This document shows, piece after piece, positions 53,634 through 63,363 of a DNA stretch of 64,000 nt; position 1 is the first letter of the stretch; every line of letters starts with the position of its first letter. The position numbers were made by a program, and so were the translations under genes. Source of the stretch: Sporomusa termitida (lineage in GTDB: Bacteria; Bacillota; Negativicutes; Sporomusales; Sporomusaceae); NCBI RefSeq assembly GCF_007641255.1, contig NZ_CP036259.1, forward strand, positions 2,666,001 through 2,730,000, given 5' to 3'. The notes below the pieces were generated by a model. It had not been told where the DNA came from. It did not search any database and was given only the letters and a program-made list of their open reading frames with translations.

Positions 53634-55133
53634 TTATTCTTCCGCAAAATACTTATCGGTAAAATAATTACCCTGCGTTGGCAGCCAGGCCGGCAGCTGA
53701 TAGTATTTGTTTTTAATCGGCCGCAAAACCAGTTCGCGATAAACACCATACCGGAAAGCGCTGCCCTGGATTAAGTATAAGCTTGTATTCTCTAATTTTA
53801 TTTCTGTAACGGAAACGGTTTGAAAATACGGCATGTATTTATTCATATCAGGCGGCGCGGTACGGACGATTGCTATATTTTTCTGGTCAAATTGCCGAAA
53901 ATCAGTGTACATATCATCATGACGGGCGTGAAAAGAGCCTGGCCCAAAGCTGCTTATGTATCTGCCTGTATAGTAATACAGCACGGCTGACTTAGAATAG
54001 CTTTCGGTAGTCAAAATATAGTCTGTAGTATACGGGGTAAGAATGTCCGCTACTGCCCGGGGCTGCCAATAGAATAACGCCTGCTGATAAAGCTTGCTGT
54101 GCGTCAATTTCGCAGGCGGATTAATCACAATATACGCTATTAAGGAATTTACAGTAAACGTACATATTGCAACCAGCAGAACTACCTTGCGGAAAGTTGC
54201 TGCATTAAAGTGAAAGATGGTAAGGATGAACACAAAGGGCAGAAAAGCCAGCGGCCAATGAATGCCAATTGATTTGGTGAAAGACAAGAGGGCCAGAATG
54301 CCCAGCGGCACGTAACATAAAACCAAATAGTAGCGCCGCAGCGACTCTGCCGCAACAACATGCCGCGCTGATTTCACGGGCCGGAATAAACAGTACATCG
54401 TAAACGGTGTGAGCAGAAACAGGAGTTGCCCCAGATAAACAAAAAAATTCCCCGGTGTAAAGGAACCCATGGCGTGATTACGGTTAAATACATTAAACAT
54501 AATATTGGCCCAGGCATGAGTATAGTTGTAGTATACATTCAGCAGCACAAAGGGTATGGTACAGGCAGCTACCAGCGCAAGCGCGGCAAAGCCCCGGCGA
54601 TTACGCTGATAAAGCAGCACATAGACGCCATAGGCGATGATAAGTAAGACGGAAAAATATTTAGATAAAAAAGCACAACCGAGGAAAACCCCTGCTAAGA
54701 TTAAACTTATCCGCTTATTAAGGTGCAGACCCTGATAGAAGCAGACCGCCGACAGGGAGACAAACAATAAAAGCGGCGTATCGGTGGTAACTAAAATATT
54801 CATCATATTAAGCGGTGATACCAAAAATAAGATCACCGCCCAGCGAGCACGGTTTTTATCGAGAACCTTTAGCAGACTATACATAACAGCACCAACAATA
54901 TATGGGAAAATAAGCGCCGGGAGCCGGAGAGCATACTCACTGGCGCTAAATTTCATAATGAGCGCCAGCAGCCAGCCAATCATTGGCGGATGATCATAAT
55001 AACCAATGTCCGGAAATGTTCCCCACGTGTAAAATAATGCCTCATCGCCAGTAAACGGAATTATATAGGCTAGCAGCGACTTTATTAGAAATGTCGCCAT
55101 TACTGTTATCCATAAAAGCTTGTCTGTAGGCAA
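53634..55133 (-). CDS. GT39/ArnT-like membrane glycosyltransferase
   Basis: The 499-aa multi-span protein (TTG start with AGGAAGG) has the first-loop motif FTGDEALFYTWG and IGYYDHPPMIGWLLAL, the pattern of ArnT and other lipid-sugar transferases. It moves a sugar from undecaprenyl phosphate to a lipid or polysaccharide outside the membrane. It is the first gene of the five-gene operon (ArnT-like, dehydrogenase, epimerase, GT2, GtrA). Confidence 0.9.
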   Translation of the reverse strand: MPTDKLLWITVMATFLIKSLLAYIIPFTGDEALFYTWGTFPDIGYYDHPPMIGWLLALIMKFSASEYALRLPALIFPYIVGAVMYSLLKVLDKNRARWAVILFLVSPLNMMNILVTTDTPLLLFVSLSAVCFYQGLHLNKRISLILAGVFLGCAFLSKYFSVLLIIAYGVYVLLYQRNRRGFAALALVAACTIPFVLLNVYYNYTHAWANIMFNVFNRNHAMGSFTPGNFFVYLGQLLFLLTPFTMYCLFRPVKSARHVVAAESLRRYYLVLCYVPLGILALLSFTKSIGIHWPLAFLPFVFILTIFHFNAATFRKVVLLVAICTFTVNSLIAYIVINPPAKLTHSKLYQQALFYWQPRAVADILTPYTTDYILTTESYSKSAVLYYYTGRYISSFGPGSFHARHDDMYTDFRQFDQKNIAIVRTAPPDMNKYMPYFQTVSVTEIKLENTSLYLIQGSAFRYGVYRELVLRPIKNKYYQLPAWLPTQGNYFTDKYFAEE

Positions 55134-55338
55134 ATAATATCATCCTTCCTGAGAAAAAAATTAGGTCCATAGCTAGTTGCACCGGCACATCTCCAGCATT
55201 CCATGTTGTCCAACAAACAGGATTTAAGCTTGCAGAAAACATATTTATAGTGTACTCTTGTAATTATCATTGGTCTAATACTATAATTATTATAAACTAC
55301 ATAGGATTAACACTATATCATTGTTAAGGGTGGGGCAA

Positions 55339-56259
55339 ATGGAATTAAGACAGCTTCAATACATGTTGAAGGTTGCCGAAGAAGGCAGTTTCTCTAAAGC
55401 GGCCCAGCAATTATACATATCGCAGCCATCTTTAAGCCAGTGTATTCAAAGGATCGAACAACGGTTTGGACTTCAATTGTTTGACCGGGCAACTACCCCC
55501 TTAAGCCTGACCTATGCCGGCGAGGTTTTTGTGGAAAATGCGCGGCGCATGCTAAACTTGAATCATCAATTCCAGTCGCAAATGCAGGAAATTATTGACT
55601 TTAAAAAAGGACGCCTCACAATCGGCGTTTCCAACATCCGGGGCAGCATTTTATTTCCTAATGTTCTCCCCTTGTTCTGTAGAAAATTCCCTGGAATTGA
55701 AGTGATCCACAGGGATGGCACCCTAGCTGAATTAGAAGATTTTGCAATAAGAGGGGTAACAGACCTTTCCTTGATTAACTTACCGCTGAACAAGCCACAC
55801 TTTATCAGCGAGCCTCTCTTCACCGAGAATATTGTGCTTATCGCCCCCCGCAGTCACCCTTTGAACAAGCCCGCCGGCACGCGGCCGCCGTGGCCGCAAA
55901 TCCATGTGGCCGGGTTACGGGAAGAGCCTTTCCTTTTACTGAAGAAAGGACGAAAAATGCGAGAGCTTGCTGATCAATGTTTTATTAATGCCGGGTTTAA
56001 CCCTCGAATTGTATTTGAAAGTGATAATTATGAAACAATATTATCGCTAGTAAAGGCTGGCCTGGGTATTACTTTCGGTTTGGATGTGTTAGCACTATTT
56101 AGAGTACCTGATCAGCTGGCTTTCTGCACGTTTGCTGAGCCCCTGCCGTCGCGAACATTTGCGGCAGTTTATTGTAAAGAACGGCATCTGTCACGGGCAG
56201 CGCGTGAATTTATAGCTTTGACAAAAGACATATTAGCTGCAAACGATAACGTTGGTTAA
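55339..56259 (+). CDS. LysR-family transcriptional regulator
   Basis: The best start is the ATG at 55339 (GTGGGG upstream), giving 306 aa and the typical opening MELRQLQYMLKVAEEGSFSK with the HTH AAQQLYISQPSLSQCIQRIE. The effector domain is of the periplasmic-binding type. It is divergent from the ArnT-like operon, which may be its target, but LysR proteins often act on other genes. The ~200-bp intergenic stretch is AT-rich. Confidence 0.92.
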   Translation: MELRQLQYMLKVAEEGSFSKAAQQLYISQPSLSQCIQRIEQRFGLQLFDRATTPLSLTYAGEVFVENARRMLNLNHQFQSQMQEIIDFKKGRLTIGVSNIRGSILFPNVLPLFCRKFPGIEVIHRDGTLAELEDFAIRGVTDLSLINLPLNKPHFISEPLFTENIVLIAPRSHPLNKPAGTRPPWPQIHVAGLREEPFLLLKKGRKMRELADQCFINAGFNPRIVFESDNYETILSLVKAGLGITFGLDVLALFRVPDQLAFCTFAEPLPSRTFAAVYCKERHLSRAAREFIALTKDILAANDNVG

Positions 56260-56387
56260 AATCGGCAAAAAAAAACAACCTGAATATTCATGTCATAAAA
56301 TTAACTGATTACAAATTACCGCCCTACCGGCGATCGCCCTGTGTATTGCAGAGATTGCTTTTATAGACGAAAAGGATAACAAAAATA

Positions 56388-56407
56388 GGGCTGCCTTATG
56401 GCAGCCC
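56388..56407 (-). terminator. Terminator of the GntR gene
   Basis: GGGCTGCC-TTAT-GGCAGCCC hairpin, followed on the minus strand by TATTTTTG. It is placed so that it could also end LysR transcription from the other side. Confidence 0.65.
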
Positions 56408-56518
56408 TTGTCTACCGCCTCCGGTGGCCGGTAGACTCGGAATGTTCCATTTAAACAATGCTGTGACATTCTCTTTACGGTCTTAGAAACTATGTGTGCA
56501 GTTATGTTGACTTTTACA

Positions 56519-57187
56519 CTACTCTTTAGCCGGTAACCATGTGTTCATATTTCTGCGAATCAGATTTTCTGTATAATCAAGCACACAATTTAATTTTTGA
56601 ATTGCTTCTTTCTCTTCACCTGCTGCAATCATTTTCATTAAGTCAATATGAGCATAGTTTATTTCCAGCGTTAATTCCTCGTTGGATTCATAGTGGTAAA
56701 AATAAATTCTTTGAGACAATGCATAAAACGGCACAATAGCCTGCCAGGCAAATAGATTTTTTGAACATTGACCCAATAACTGATTAAATTGCTCATCAAT
56801 TTGAACTGCGTAAAAACGATCATTATCTTTCGTCGCCTGCTCATATTGATTTGCTAATTGCAATAACCTTTCTCGCTCTGAAGCAGTTGCATATTTACAG
56901 GCTCTTTTCACAATTAATTCCTCCAATACTGCCCGAACTTCTAATTGTAAAAAAATTTCATCTGTTTTAATTTCAGTAATGAGAATTCCCCTTCGGGGAA
57001 TGATGGAAACCAAAGCGGCAGATTCCAGTCGTTTGAAAGCTTCCCGTATAGGCATTCTGCCAATTCCCAGTAATTTGCTAATTTCATTTTCAGAAACAAC
57101 TTCACCCGGTTTTAATTTAAGAGTGATAATCATCTCTTTAAGCGTTATATATGCTTTTTCAGCTAAGGATAGTTCATTATTACTCAA
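56519..57187 (-). CDS. GntR-family (FadR subfamily, FCD domain) regulator
   Basis: The 222-aa protein starts at a TTG at 57187 with AGAGGA 7 nt upstream. It has an N-terminal winged helix (ENEISKLLGIGRMPIREAFK) and an FCD ligand domain with the metal-type residues expected (e.g. the QIDEQFN region). It lies next to the sugar-acid operon and has a large palindrome over its promoter. FCD-type GntR proteins often control sugar-acid and hydroxy-acid catabolism, so the operon at 57434-64000 is the likely target. Confidence 0.88.
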   Translation of the reverse strand: MSNNELSLAEKAYITLKEMIITLKLKPGEVVSENEISKLLGIGRMPIREAFKRLESAALVSIIPRRGILITEIKTDEIFLQLEVRAVLEELIVKRACKYATASERERLLQLANQYEQATKDNDRFYAVQIDEQFNQLLGQCSKNLFAWQAIVPFYALSQRIYFYHYESNEELTLEINYAHIDLMKMIAAGEEKEAIQKLNCVLDYTENLIRRNMNTWLPAKE

Positions 57188-57210
57188 GATGCATTCCTCT
57201 TTCAATTACT

Positions 57211-57262
57211 TATTTATCACCTGATATAATAGTATTATATCAGGTGATAAATAAAATGCGAA
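57211..57262 (-). promoter_or_regulatory. GntR gene promoter with a 43-bp perfect palindrome
   Basis: Two 21-nt arms meet around a single central G (57211-57253) and are exact reverse complements. The innermost part contains the -10 box TATAAT (57234-57239) with a weak -35 TTCGCA (57257-57262) at a 17-nt spacing. The palindrome spans the transcription start region and lies only 24 bp from the start codon, suggesting tight autorepression. Confidence 0.75.
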
Positions 57263-57390
57263 TACTTTCCTAATTAAGTATCACAGTTTTATATTCAGCT
57301 TATTCTGTGTCAACAGAAATTTGGCTGAGCATATTATTTTAGCAAGTGGTTTTCTGCAACAGAGAGAGCCAAAGCCAAAGAAAAATATAA

Positions 57391-57423
57391 CAAATTCTCC
57401 TGAATATTATTCAGGAGAATTTG
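57391..57423 (-). terminator. Terminator of the sugar-acid operon
   Basis: 16-bp perfect arms around a single nt, then TTATATTTTTC on the minus strand, 10 bp after the aldolase stop. It separates the operon from the GntR gene. Confidence 0.8.
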
Positions 57424-57433
57424 AAAATACATT

Positions 57434-58207
57434 TTAGTTTTTAGTATCTTCCCGTCCAACTCTGACCATTTCTTTGAATTTCTCGGATATTAACGCGGAG
57501 GCCACAAGCGAAACAAATCTTGCTCCCTGGGCTGCACACCGGCCAAGATCCTGAATATTGCTGGCCATGGTTCCCATATAAACTCCCTGCTCTTTACCGC
57601 GACGAAGTAAATCCTGAATAACCCTTTGCACTTCCGGATGATTCCATCCTTCCGCCTTATAGCCCATAGAAACCGATAAATCTGCCGGACCTACAAATGC
57701 AATATCAATGCCAGGTACGCTAACAATTTCCTCAAAATTTTTGACTGCTTCCATTGTCTCAATATGAACGACGATTAACGTATTTTGATCGGCCGCATCC
57801 AAATATTCTTTACCAATATAATTACCATATCGTGCGGCCCTAACCGAATACGCCGCTCCTCTTGTGCCTAGCGGAGCAAATTTTGCTTTTCTTACAACCG
57901 CCTCGGCATCGGCTCTGGTATTGATCATTGGAACCTGGATACCTTTTGCTCCCCGATCCAGTGCTTTTTGAATGGAGGCTTGATTGTAGGAAACACGGAC
58001 AATTGGAGTTACGTTTGTTAACTCGGCGGCCCGAATGAGTTCCTCAATATCGGCATCTGAAAATGCTCCATGCTCATTATCAATAACGATAAAATCCAGG
58101 CCGGAATAGCCAATAATTTCTATCAGCGTTGGTGAATTAATATTTACGAATAACCCCAATGCTGTTTCACCGCGACTCAATTTTTCCTTTAACGCATTTT
58201 CCAACAT
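57434..58207 (-). CDS. HpcH/HpaI-family aldolase (2-dehydro-3-deoxyglucarate aldolase type)
   Basis: The 257-aa TIM-barrel class II aldolase has DFIVIDNEHGAFSD with the catalytic His, and the metal ligands Glu in VVHIETMEA and Asp in FVGPADLSVSMGY. GarL-type enzymes cleave 5-keto-4-deoxy-D-glucarate to pyruvate and tartronate semialdehyde. The dehydratase at 61758 would make such a substrate. 4-hydroxy-2-oxoheptanedioate (HpaI) is an alternative substrate class. Confidence 0.9.
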   Translation of the reverse strand: MLENALKEKLSRGETALGLFVNINSPTLIEIIGYSGLDFIVIDNEHGAFSDADIEELIRAAELTNVTPIVRVSYNQASIQKALDRGAKGIQVPMINTRADAEAVVRKAKFAPLGTRGAAYSVRAARYGNYIGKEYLDAADQNTLIVVHIETMEAVKNFEEIVSVPGIDIAFVGPADLSVSMGYKAEGWNHPEVQRVIQDLLRRGKEQGVYMGTMASNIQDLGRCAAQGARFVSLVASALISEKFKEMVRVGREDTKN

Positions 58208-58320
58208 ATGAACACTTCCTTTTTGACATACTTTTCAGTATTTATGCCTAGAACTAAACCATTCTAAAAATTTGCAACAACATTCCGTTTTTCCAATCAC
58301 CTCTTTGTTATTCTCTATTT

Positions 58321-59673
58321 TCACTCCATTCTCGCATTGTCTTTATTCATCAGGAAGCGGATTTCTTCTCCTGCCAACGCACGAATAGCTCTGTTACTTT
58401 TGATTGCAAGACCCGCAGCGATACCGGCCGCTTGACCATATTGAAAACACTGCGCCGTTACCCTTGCCGATGCCATTGCTTCGTGTTCAGCAGACAAGGA
58501 CCGGCCGGCTATAAGAATATTTTCGCCCTTGACAGGCACAAGAGCACCAAAAGGAATCTCATAATAATCATCTACAATCCATTCAACTTTTGGCTTTTCA
58601 CCGCTGTGCAATTCAATTGGCCAGGGACATTTCGCAATACCGTCCGTACGTTTCCGATGCGATATAACATCTTGGTTGGTTAAACACGCCACTCCTACTA
58701 TGCTTCTGGTCTGTCTTACCCCAACCTCAACACCGGTATCATCAATAAAACTGTTTTCACAGCCGGCAACATATTTTTTTAGAAATGAGGCATACGCCCG
58801 AGCCTGCCGACGGCCTACAATTTCAGCTTCCGTGTGATCCCGGGGCAGCATGACATTTAATTCTCTGCCGTCTCTGCCCACAATCCGGGTAGCATTTACC
58901 AGCAATTCGTTAGGACGTGGCGTACTAAAAATCCAGATTTTCTTCCGGGGCAAATCATAGCCGTCGTTTTCACAGGCCGCTTCAATCTGCTTTGTAATTT
59001 TCGCTGGCGATATCGTATCATCACCCCATTCTTGCAAAAATGCCTGTACATCAACACCCCCAAGTCTGAAAATCATTGTAGGATTCTGAATATGCCCATT
59101 ATCACCCATCACATAGTCGTAGCCTGATCTATAAATGAGATCCGCGTCGCCAGTGGCATCAATGATTACTTTTGCATGAATAGCCGCTACACCGGATTTT
59201 GTATCAATAACGATGCCTTTATAATCCCTATCGTCTTTAATCACGCCCACAATATTGGAATGATATAAAATATTAGCTCCGGCAGCTTCCAACAAGTTTT
59301 CAGCAACCTCACGCCAGACCAACGAATCATGGGTTACCGTCCAGGTCTTTCCGTATTTCTGAGGTGCAGTAACTCCATCCATTTTAGCAAGCTCTCTGTA
59401 GAATTTATCTGTAAAACCATATACAATTTGTTCGGGTCTAGAATTTACATCGCTTGCTAAAAACAGGCCGCAGATAGTACCTGATAATCCGGCAACAGCG
59501 GCACCGCCTAAAAATCCGTACTTTTCAACCAGCAATACTGAATTTCCTGACCGGGCAGCTGTTTCCGCAGCGGCTATACCAGCCGCGCCGCCACCGGCTA
59601 CCAACACATCGACCGTAGCAAATACAGGCAATGTATGGCAAGAATTTTCAACATACAGGTCCCTGAATTTCAT
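58321..59673 (-). CDS. FAD-dependent oxidoreductase (FAD_oxidored family)
   Basis: The 450-aa protein has the N-terminal dinucleotide motif VLVAGGGAAGIAAAETAARS and KYGFLGGAA. A further motif VIIDATGDADLIYRSG follows, and the C-terminal part contains NILIAGRSLSAEHEAMASAR, as in the FAD_oxidored (PF12831) group. Its substrate is probably a hydroxy-acid or sugar-acid intermediate. GGAGAG precedes the ATG. Confidence 0.88.
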   Translation of the reverse strand: MKFRDLYVENSCHTLPVFATVDVLVAGGGAAGIAAAETAARSGNSVLLVEKYGFLGGAAVAGLSGTICGLFLASDVNSRPEQIVYGFTDKFYRELAKMDGVTAPQKYGKTWTVTHDSLVWREVAENLLEAAGANILYHSNIVGVIKDDRDYKGIVIDTKSGVAAIHAKVIIDATGDADLIYRSGYDYVMGDNGHIQNPTMIFRLGGVDVQAFLQEWGDDTISPAKITKQIEAACENDGYDLPRKKIWIFSTPRPNELLVNATRIVGRDGRELNVMLPRDHTEAEIVGRRQARAYASFLKKYVAGCENSFIDDTGVEVGVRQTRSIVGVACLTNQDVISHRKRTDGIAKCPWPIELHSGEKPKVEWIVDDYYEIPFGALVPVKGENILIAGRSLSAEHEAMASARVTAQCFQYGQAAGIAAGLAIKSNRAIRALAGEEIRFLMNKDNARME

Positions 59674-59743
59674 GAAAACTCTCCTTTCTCAGTATTTAAT
59701 ATACTATAAATATTTACATTGATAAAAAATTCCTTTAATATCA

Positions 59744-60118
59744 TCAGTCCTCCGTCGATACTATCAAGGACTTATTTCTAAGTACCTGTAAAGCATTAAT
59801 AGCAGTAGGAAATCCTGCGTAAGGAGAAGTTTGGATAATAATTTCCTCCAGCTCTGCTACGCTTAACCCCACCTTCATAGCAGCAGGAAAATGAACTTTC
59901 AGCTGGGCTTCCCGCCCAAGGACGGTGAGTGCCGTAATAATAACAATTTCTCTGTCTCGCAATGTTAAGCCGCTCCGGCTTAAGATATCGCCAAAAGCAA
60001 ATTCGATAATATATTTACCAAGATCATCTAATGGAAGAATAGCCTCCTCGCCAGTTTCCCCGGTCATTTCTCTCATTTTTTGCAATCCACGCTGATATCT
60101 TGACTCTATTTCTACCAT
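59744..60118 (-). CDS. Carboxymuconolactone decarboxylase (CMD) family protein
   Basis: The ~124-aa helical protein (start ATG at 60118 preferred; ATG 60145 has no ribosome site) ends with the CMD pattern EEIIIQTSPYAGFPTAINAL. It lacks the CxxC of AhpD-type members, so a lyase or isomerase function in the sugar-acid route is more likely than a peroxidase-type one. The exact reaction is unknown. Confidence 0.85.
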   Translation of the reverse strand: MVEIESRYQRGLQKMREMTGETGEEAILPLDDLGKYIIEFAFGDILSRSGLTLRDREIVIITALTVLGREAQLKVHFPAAMKVGLSVAELEEIIIQTSPYAGFPTAINALQVLRNKSLIVSTED

Positions 60119-60323
60119 ATTTTCATCCCACACCAGGCTGTGCATAGCAAAAATCTATACCTGGTACCCCTTTCTTCTCGACCATAGTTATTAGGTTGCT
60201 GCCGACTTCGCGGAGAGTTTCAAGCCTTTGGAGCAGCTTCTTGATTCGCTTTAGCCTGTTTTTGGTAAACCTTTTAAATTTATACAGTATCGTTACAGCA
60301 TTGTAATATATTTATGTTTGTAC

Positions 60324-61610
60324 TTAACAAACGTGGCCTAAATTCAAAATGTTGCCCTGTTCATCAAAGCCTATTTCTTCAGCCTCACCGAGAACTGTTA
60401 TATCGGGATGCTGATTTGCTTCCTCCAGCATGTTCTCCGATATATAAATTTTCTCAACATGAAGGCTATTCGGTATACGAACCATTCTAACCTGAGTTGC
60501 ATCAAGAATATTGCAGGTTTTGATCGATCCCTGAACGGCTAAACGGTCATTGTCCATAATCAAAGGGATCTTGCCGGAGACAAGAGTTGTAGAAGTTATA
60601 TTGTTGGCATAGGTATATTCAAAATTTATTTTATGAAAGAGTCTGCGAGTACTAAAGTCCGCCAGTCCCATGCCGGAGCAATTTCCATGACTTTGCTCAC
60701 TCACATCAAGAATCGCCAGCCTGCCGGGTTCGGGGCCTACGCTTATATATGGCGTGGCTGCTCTCCCGGTTGTATAAGGATCCATGCCGCCGCCGGAGAA
60801 CTCTTTGCCGATCATGTCGACAAGGAGGACATCCATGGGCTTTAGCAATAACCTTGGCATGCTCTGTTTTGCTTCCAGCAATAATACTCTTTCTTTTTCA
60901 ATAATTTTTTCTGCTGGAATGGCGGCGATCTTTCTGACGCGGTCATAAGCATTTTCCACAGTGCCAATGCCAAATAGAAAAGGAAGCTTTTCCAATTTAA
61001 TTCTGGCCATATCCACGATAAACTCGGCCATGCTCCCCCAGCCTAATGTGTGACAAGATTCCGCCCCTTTTTGTTTTCCCAGCCCAATTGTAATCATTTT
61101 AACCAGGCCGCTCTCATTCGGACCGCTAAATCCGTTATGCGCTTTTATCCGGTTGATCACAATAATTCCATCAGCTTCAAAAGCATTTTTGTCGATCAGT
61201 ATTGGTAAGCCATTGTCCATAATCCCTAGATGGATAACCTCCATGGATGAAAGAATCGGACAGCCCGCGCTTGTTTCTGTTACGCCAAGATTAGCCAATA
61301 CATCAATCTGTCCTTCGGCTGTGGCTCCCCCATGACTGCCCATTGCGGGCACAATAAAAGGCTCGGCTCCACACCGTTTAAGCTCGTCAATTGTAGCCCG
61401 CACAATTCTTGAAATTTGAGCTACGCCCCGGCTTCCTACGCCAACAGCAATTCGCATGCCTTTTGTTACACGATTGGCAATTTGGGGATTCCGCAATTCT
61501 TTAGCTACAGCACCCTCTATGTCTATAATCTCATCGTTTGAAAAATGTTGTTGAATCTTTATCATTTTGGGTATTTTAACATCCTGCAGCATTTTTCTAA
61601 TAATCTCCAT
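60324..61610 (-). CDS. Lactate racemase (LarA)-like protein, DUF2088 family
   Basis: From the ATG at 61610 (GGGGAGG upstream) the protein has 428 aa. It has the N-terminal LarA-type domain with VGVGSRGVAQI and PAMGSHGGATAEGQ, and the conserved NRIKAHNGFSGPNESGLVKM. LarA itself uses a nickel-pincer nucleotide, which needs LarB, LarC and LarE (not seen here). Inferred role: epimerisation of a 2-hydroxy acid or sugar acid before the dehydratase step. Confidence 0.85.
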   Translation of the reverse strand: MEIIRKMLQDVKIPKMIKIQQHFSNDEIIDIEGAVAKELRNPQIANRVTKGMRIAVGVGSRGVAQISRIVRATIDELKRCGAEPFIVPAMGSHGGATAEGQIDVLANLGVTETSAGCPILSSMEVIHLGIMDNGLPILIDKNAFEADGIIVINRIKAHNGFSGPNESGLVKMITIGLGKQKGAESCHTLGWGSMAEFIVDMARIKLEKLPFLFGIGTVENAYDRVRKIAAIPAEKIIEKERVLLLEAKQSMPRLLLKPMDVLLVDMIGKEFSGGGMDPYTTGRAATPYISVGPEPGRLAILDVSEQSHGNCSGMGLADFSTRRLFHKINFEYTYANNITSTTLVSGKIPLIMDNDRLAVQGSIKTCNILDATQVRMVRIPNSLHVEKIYISENMLEEANQHPDITVLGEAEEIGFDEQGNILNLGHVC

Positions 61611-61757
61611 TTTATCCTCCCCATCAATTACTTGGCACTGCACTGCTTAAGCAGAACTACATAAAGACAATGGAAAAAGCTAGTGAGCTGGCAGTACATC
61701 ATCGTTTGGCACCTACCAGCCCAGCTTCTAGCGGGAGATTGCCTTTACACTATGGGT

Positions 61758-63305
61758 TTAACCCATTAAGGTAAGTCTCCAGGGAACAAATTCCGCTCTG
61801 CCTACGCCCAGCTCTTCACTTTTAGTTTTTTCACCGGAGGCAACCCGCAAAATCTGATCAAATATTTTTTGACCCATCTCTTGAACGTTCACTTCGCCAT
61901 CAATTACAATTCCGCAATTCATATCCATATCTTCTTCCATGCGCATATACATTGGTGTATTGGAGGCCAATTTCATTGTCGGCGATGGAACAGATCCAAA
62001 GCACGAACCACGCCCGGTGGTAAACACAATCATATTGGCACCGCCCGCAATCTGTCCGGTTGCTGATGCAGGATCATAGCCGGTAGTATCCATAAAGACG
62101 AGACCCTTTTGTGTAACCGGCTGCGCGTATTCATACACAGCCATTAGTGGACCTGACCCGCCCTTTTTTACGCCTCCCAATGATTTCTCAAAAACATTTG
62201 CCAACCCGCCTTTATTATTACCCGGACTTACCCTGCCATTAATCTGCATGTCGCGCCCGACACAATATTCCTCTTTCCACCAGCGCATTCTTGCCACCAG
62301 TTTTTCCCCAACTTCCCGGCTGACCGCCCGACAAGTAAGAGTTTGTTCTAACCCGTAGATTTCCGAGGTTTCAGACAGAATTGCCGTTCCGCCATTGCGT
62401 GTCAATAAATCCATTGCAGCTCCTAAGGACGGATTGGCTGACAAGCCAGAAAAGCCGTCAGAACCACCACACTGCAGCCCTATTGTAATATGGCTGGCAG
62501 GAACTGTTTGCCGTCTAGCTTTATTGGCATCCGGCAACATTTCTTTTACTGCAGCAATACCTGCTTCAATTGTCTTACGCGTCCCGCCAATTTCTTGCAT
62601 GATAAGAGTTCTGACATTTGGCCCAGGTTGTATATTCTCCGCCTTTAAGAAATCTTCCATCAGATTTCGCTCACAGCCAAGTCCAACAATCACCATTCCG
62701 GCAAAATTAGGATGACGCACATAGCCACCGAGTGTTCTCCTTAGCACTGCCATAGGACCTGCGGTCGAATCCCCGCCGCACCCTTGATCATGACTGAGCT
62801 GTACAACGCCGTTCACGTTGGCAAACTCAGCCAGCCGTTCTTCAGTAAAATAATCAGCAACTTTATTGACAACGGTGGCTGCACAATTAGAGATTGCTAT
62901 CACTCCTATATAGTTACGAGTTGCCACTCGCCCGTCTTTCCTCACAATTCCCTGAAATGTTGCGCGCTCATTTTCCGGTATCATTTCCAGCGGCCGATAA
63001 TCGCGGCAGAAGGCATAATCGCGCTGATATTCATGGAATTCAATATTATGATCATGCAGCATCGTTCCCGGAGTCAGATCGACGGCAGCAAAGCCAATCA
63101 CCGTATTATATTTTAAAATTGGTTCCCCTTTGTGAATCGGTACTGTTGCGATTTTGTAGCCTGAAGGAACTTCACTGAGTGTGGTAATTTTTTCGTTTGG
63201 GATAACGGTGCCAGCCGGAATCACGGTGCGGGCCACAACTACATTATCCTTTGCATCCAAACGAATAACCGGACTGATTAGTTTCCTCCCTGATTGAATA
63301 GCCAT
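61758..63305 (-). CDS. UxaA/GarD-family sugar-acid dehydratase (galactarate/altronate type)
   Basis: The 515-aa protein fuses an N-terminal SAF domain (residues ~15-90) and the UxaA catalytic domain, as in E. coli GarD (~523 aa). Recognisable stretches are SNCAATVVNKVADYF, LQCGGSDGFSGLSANPSLG, SPGNNKGGLANVFEKSLGG and FTTGRGSCFG. It dehydrates an aldarate or aldonate to the 2-keto-3-deoxy acid, for the HpcH/GarL aldolase downstream. GGAGGAAG precedes the ATG. Confidence 0.9.
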   Translation of the reverse strand: MAIQSGRKLISPVIRLDAKDNVVVARTVIPAGTVIPNEKITTLSEVPSGYKIATVPIHKGEPILKYNTVIGFAAVDLTPGTMLHDHNIEFHEYQRDYAFCRDYRPLEMIPENERATFQGIVRKDGRVATRNYIGVIAISNCAATVVNKVADYFTEERLAEFANVNGVVQLSHDQGCGGDSTAGPMAVLRRTLGGYVRHPNFAGMVIVGLGCERNLMEDFLKAENIQPGPNVRTLIMQEIGGTRKTIEAGIAAVKEMLPDANKARRQTVPASHITIGLQCGGSDGFSGLSANPSLGAAMDLLTRNGGTAILSETSEIYGLEQTLTCRAVSREVGEKLVARMRWWKEEYCVGRDMQINGRVSPGNNKGGLANVFEKSLGGVKKGGSGPLMAVYEYAQPVTQKGLVFMDTTGYDPASATGQIAGGANMIVFTTGRGSCFGSVPSPTMKLASNTPMYMRMEEDMDMNCGIVIDGEVNVQEMGQKIFDQILRVASGEKTKSEELGVGRAEFVPWRLTLMG

Positions 63306-63363
63306 TACTACTTCCTCCCTTTTCTTTCACGCTGAGTGACATATATGAATTGATGTTAATATT

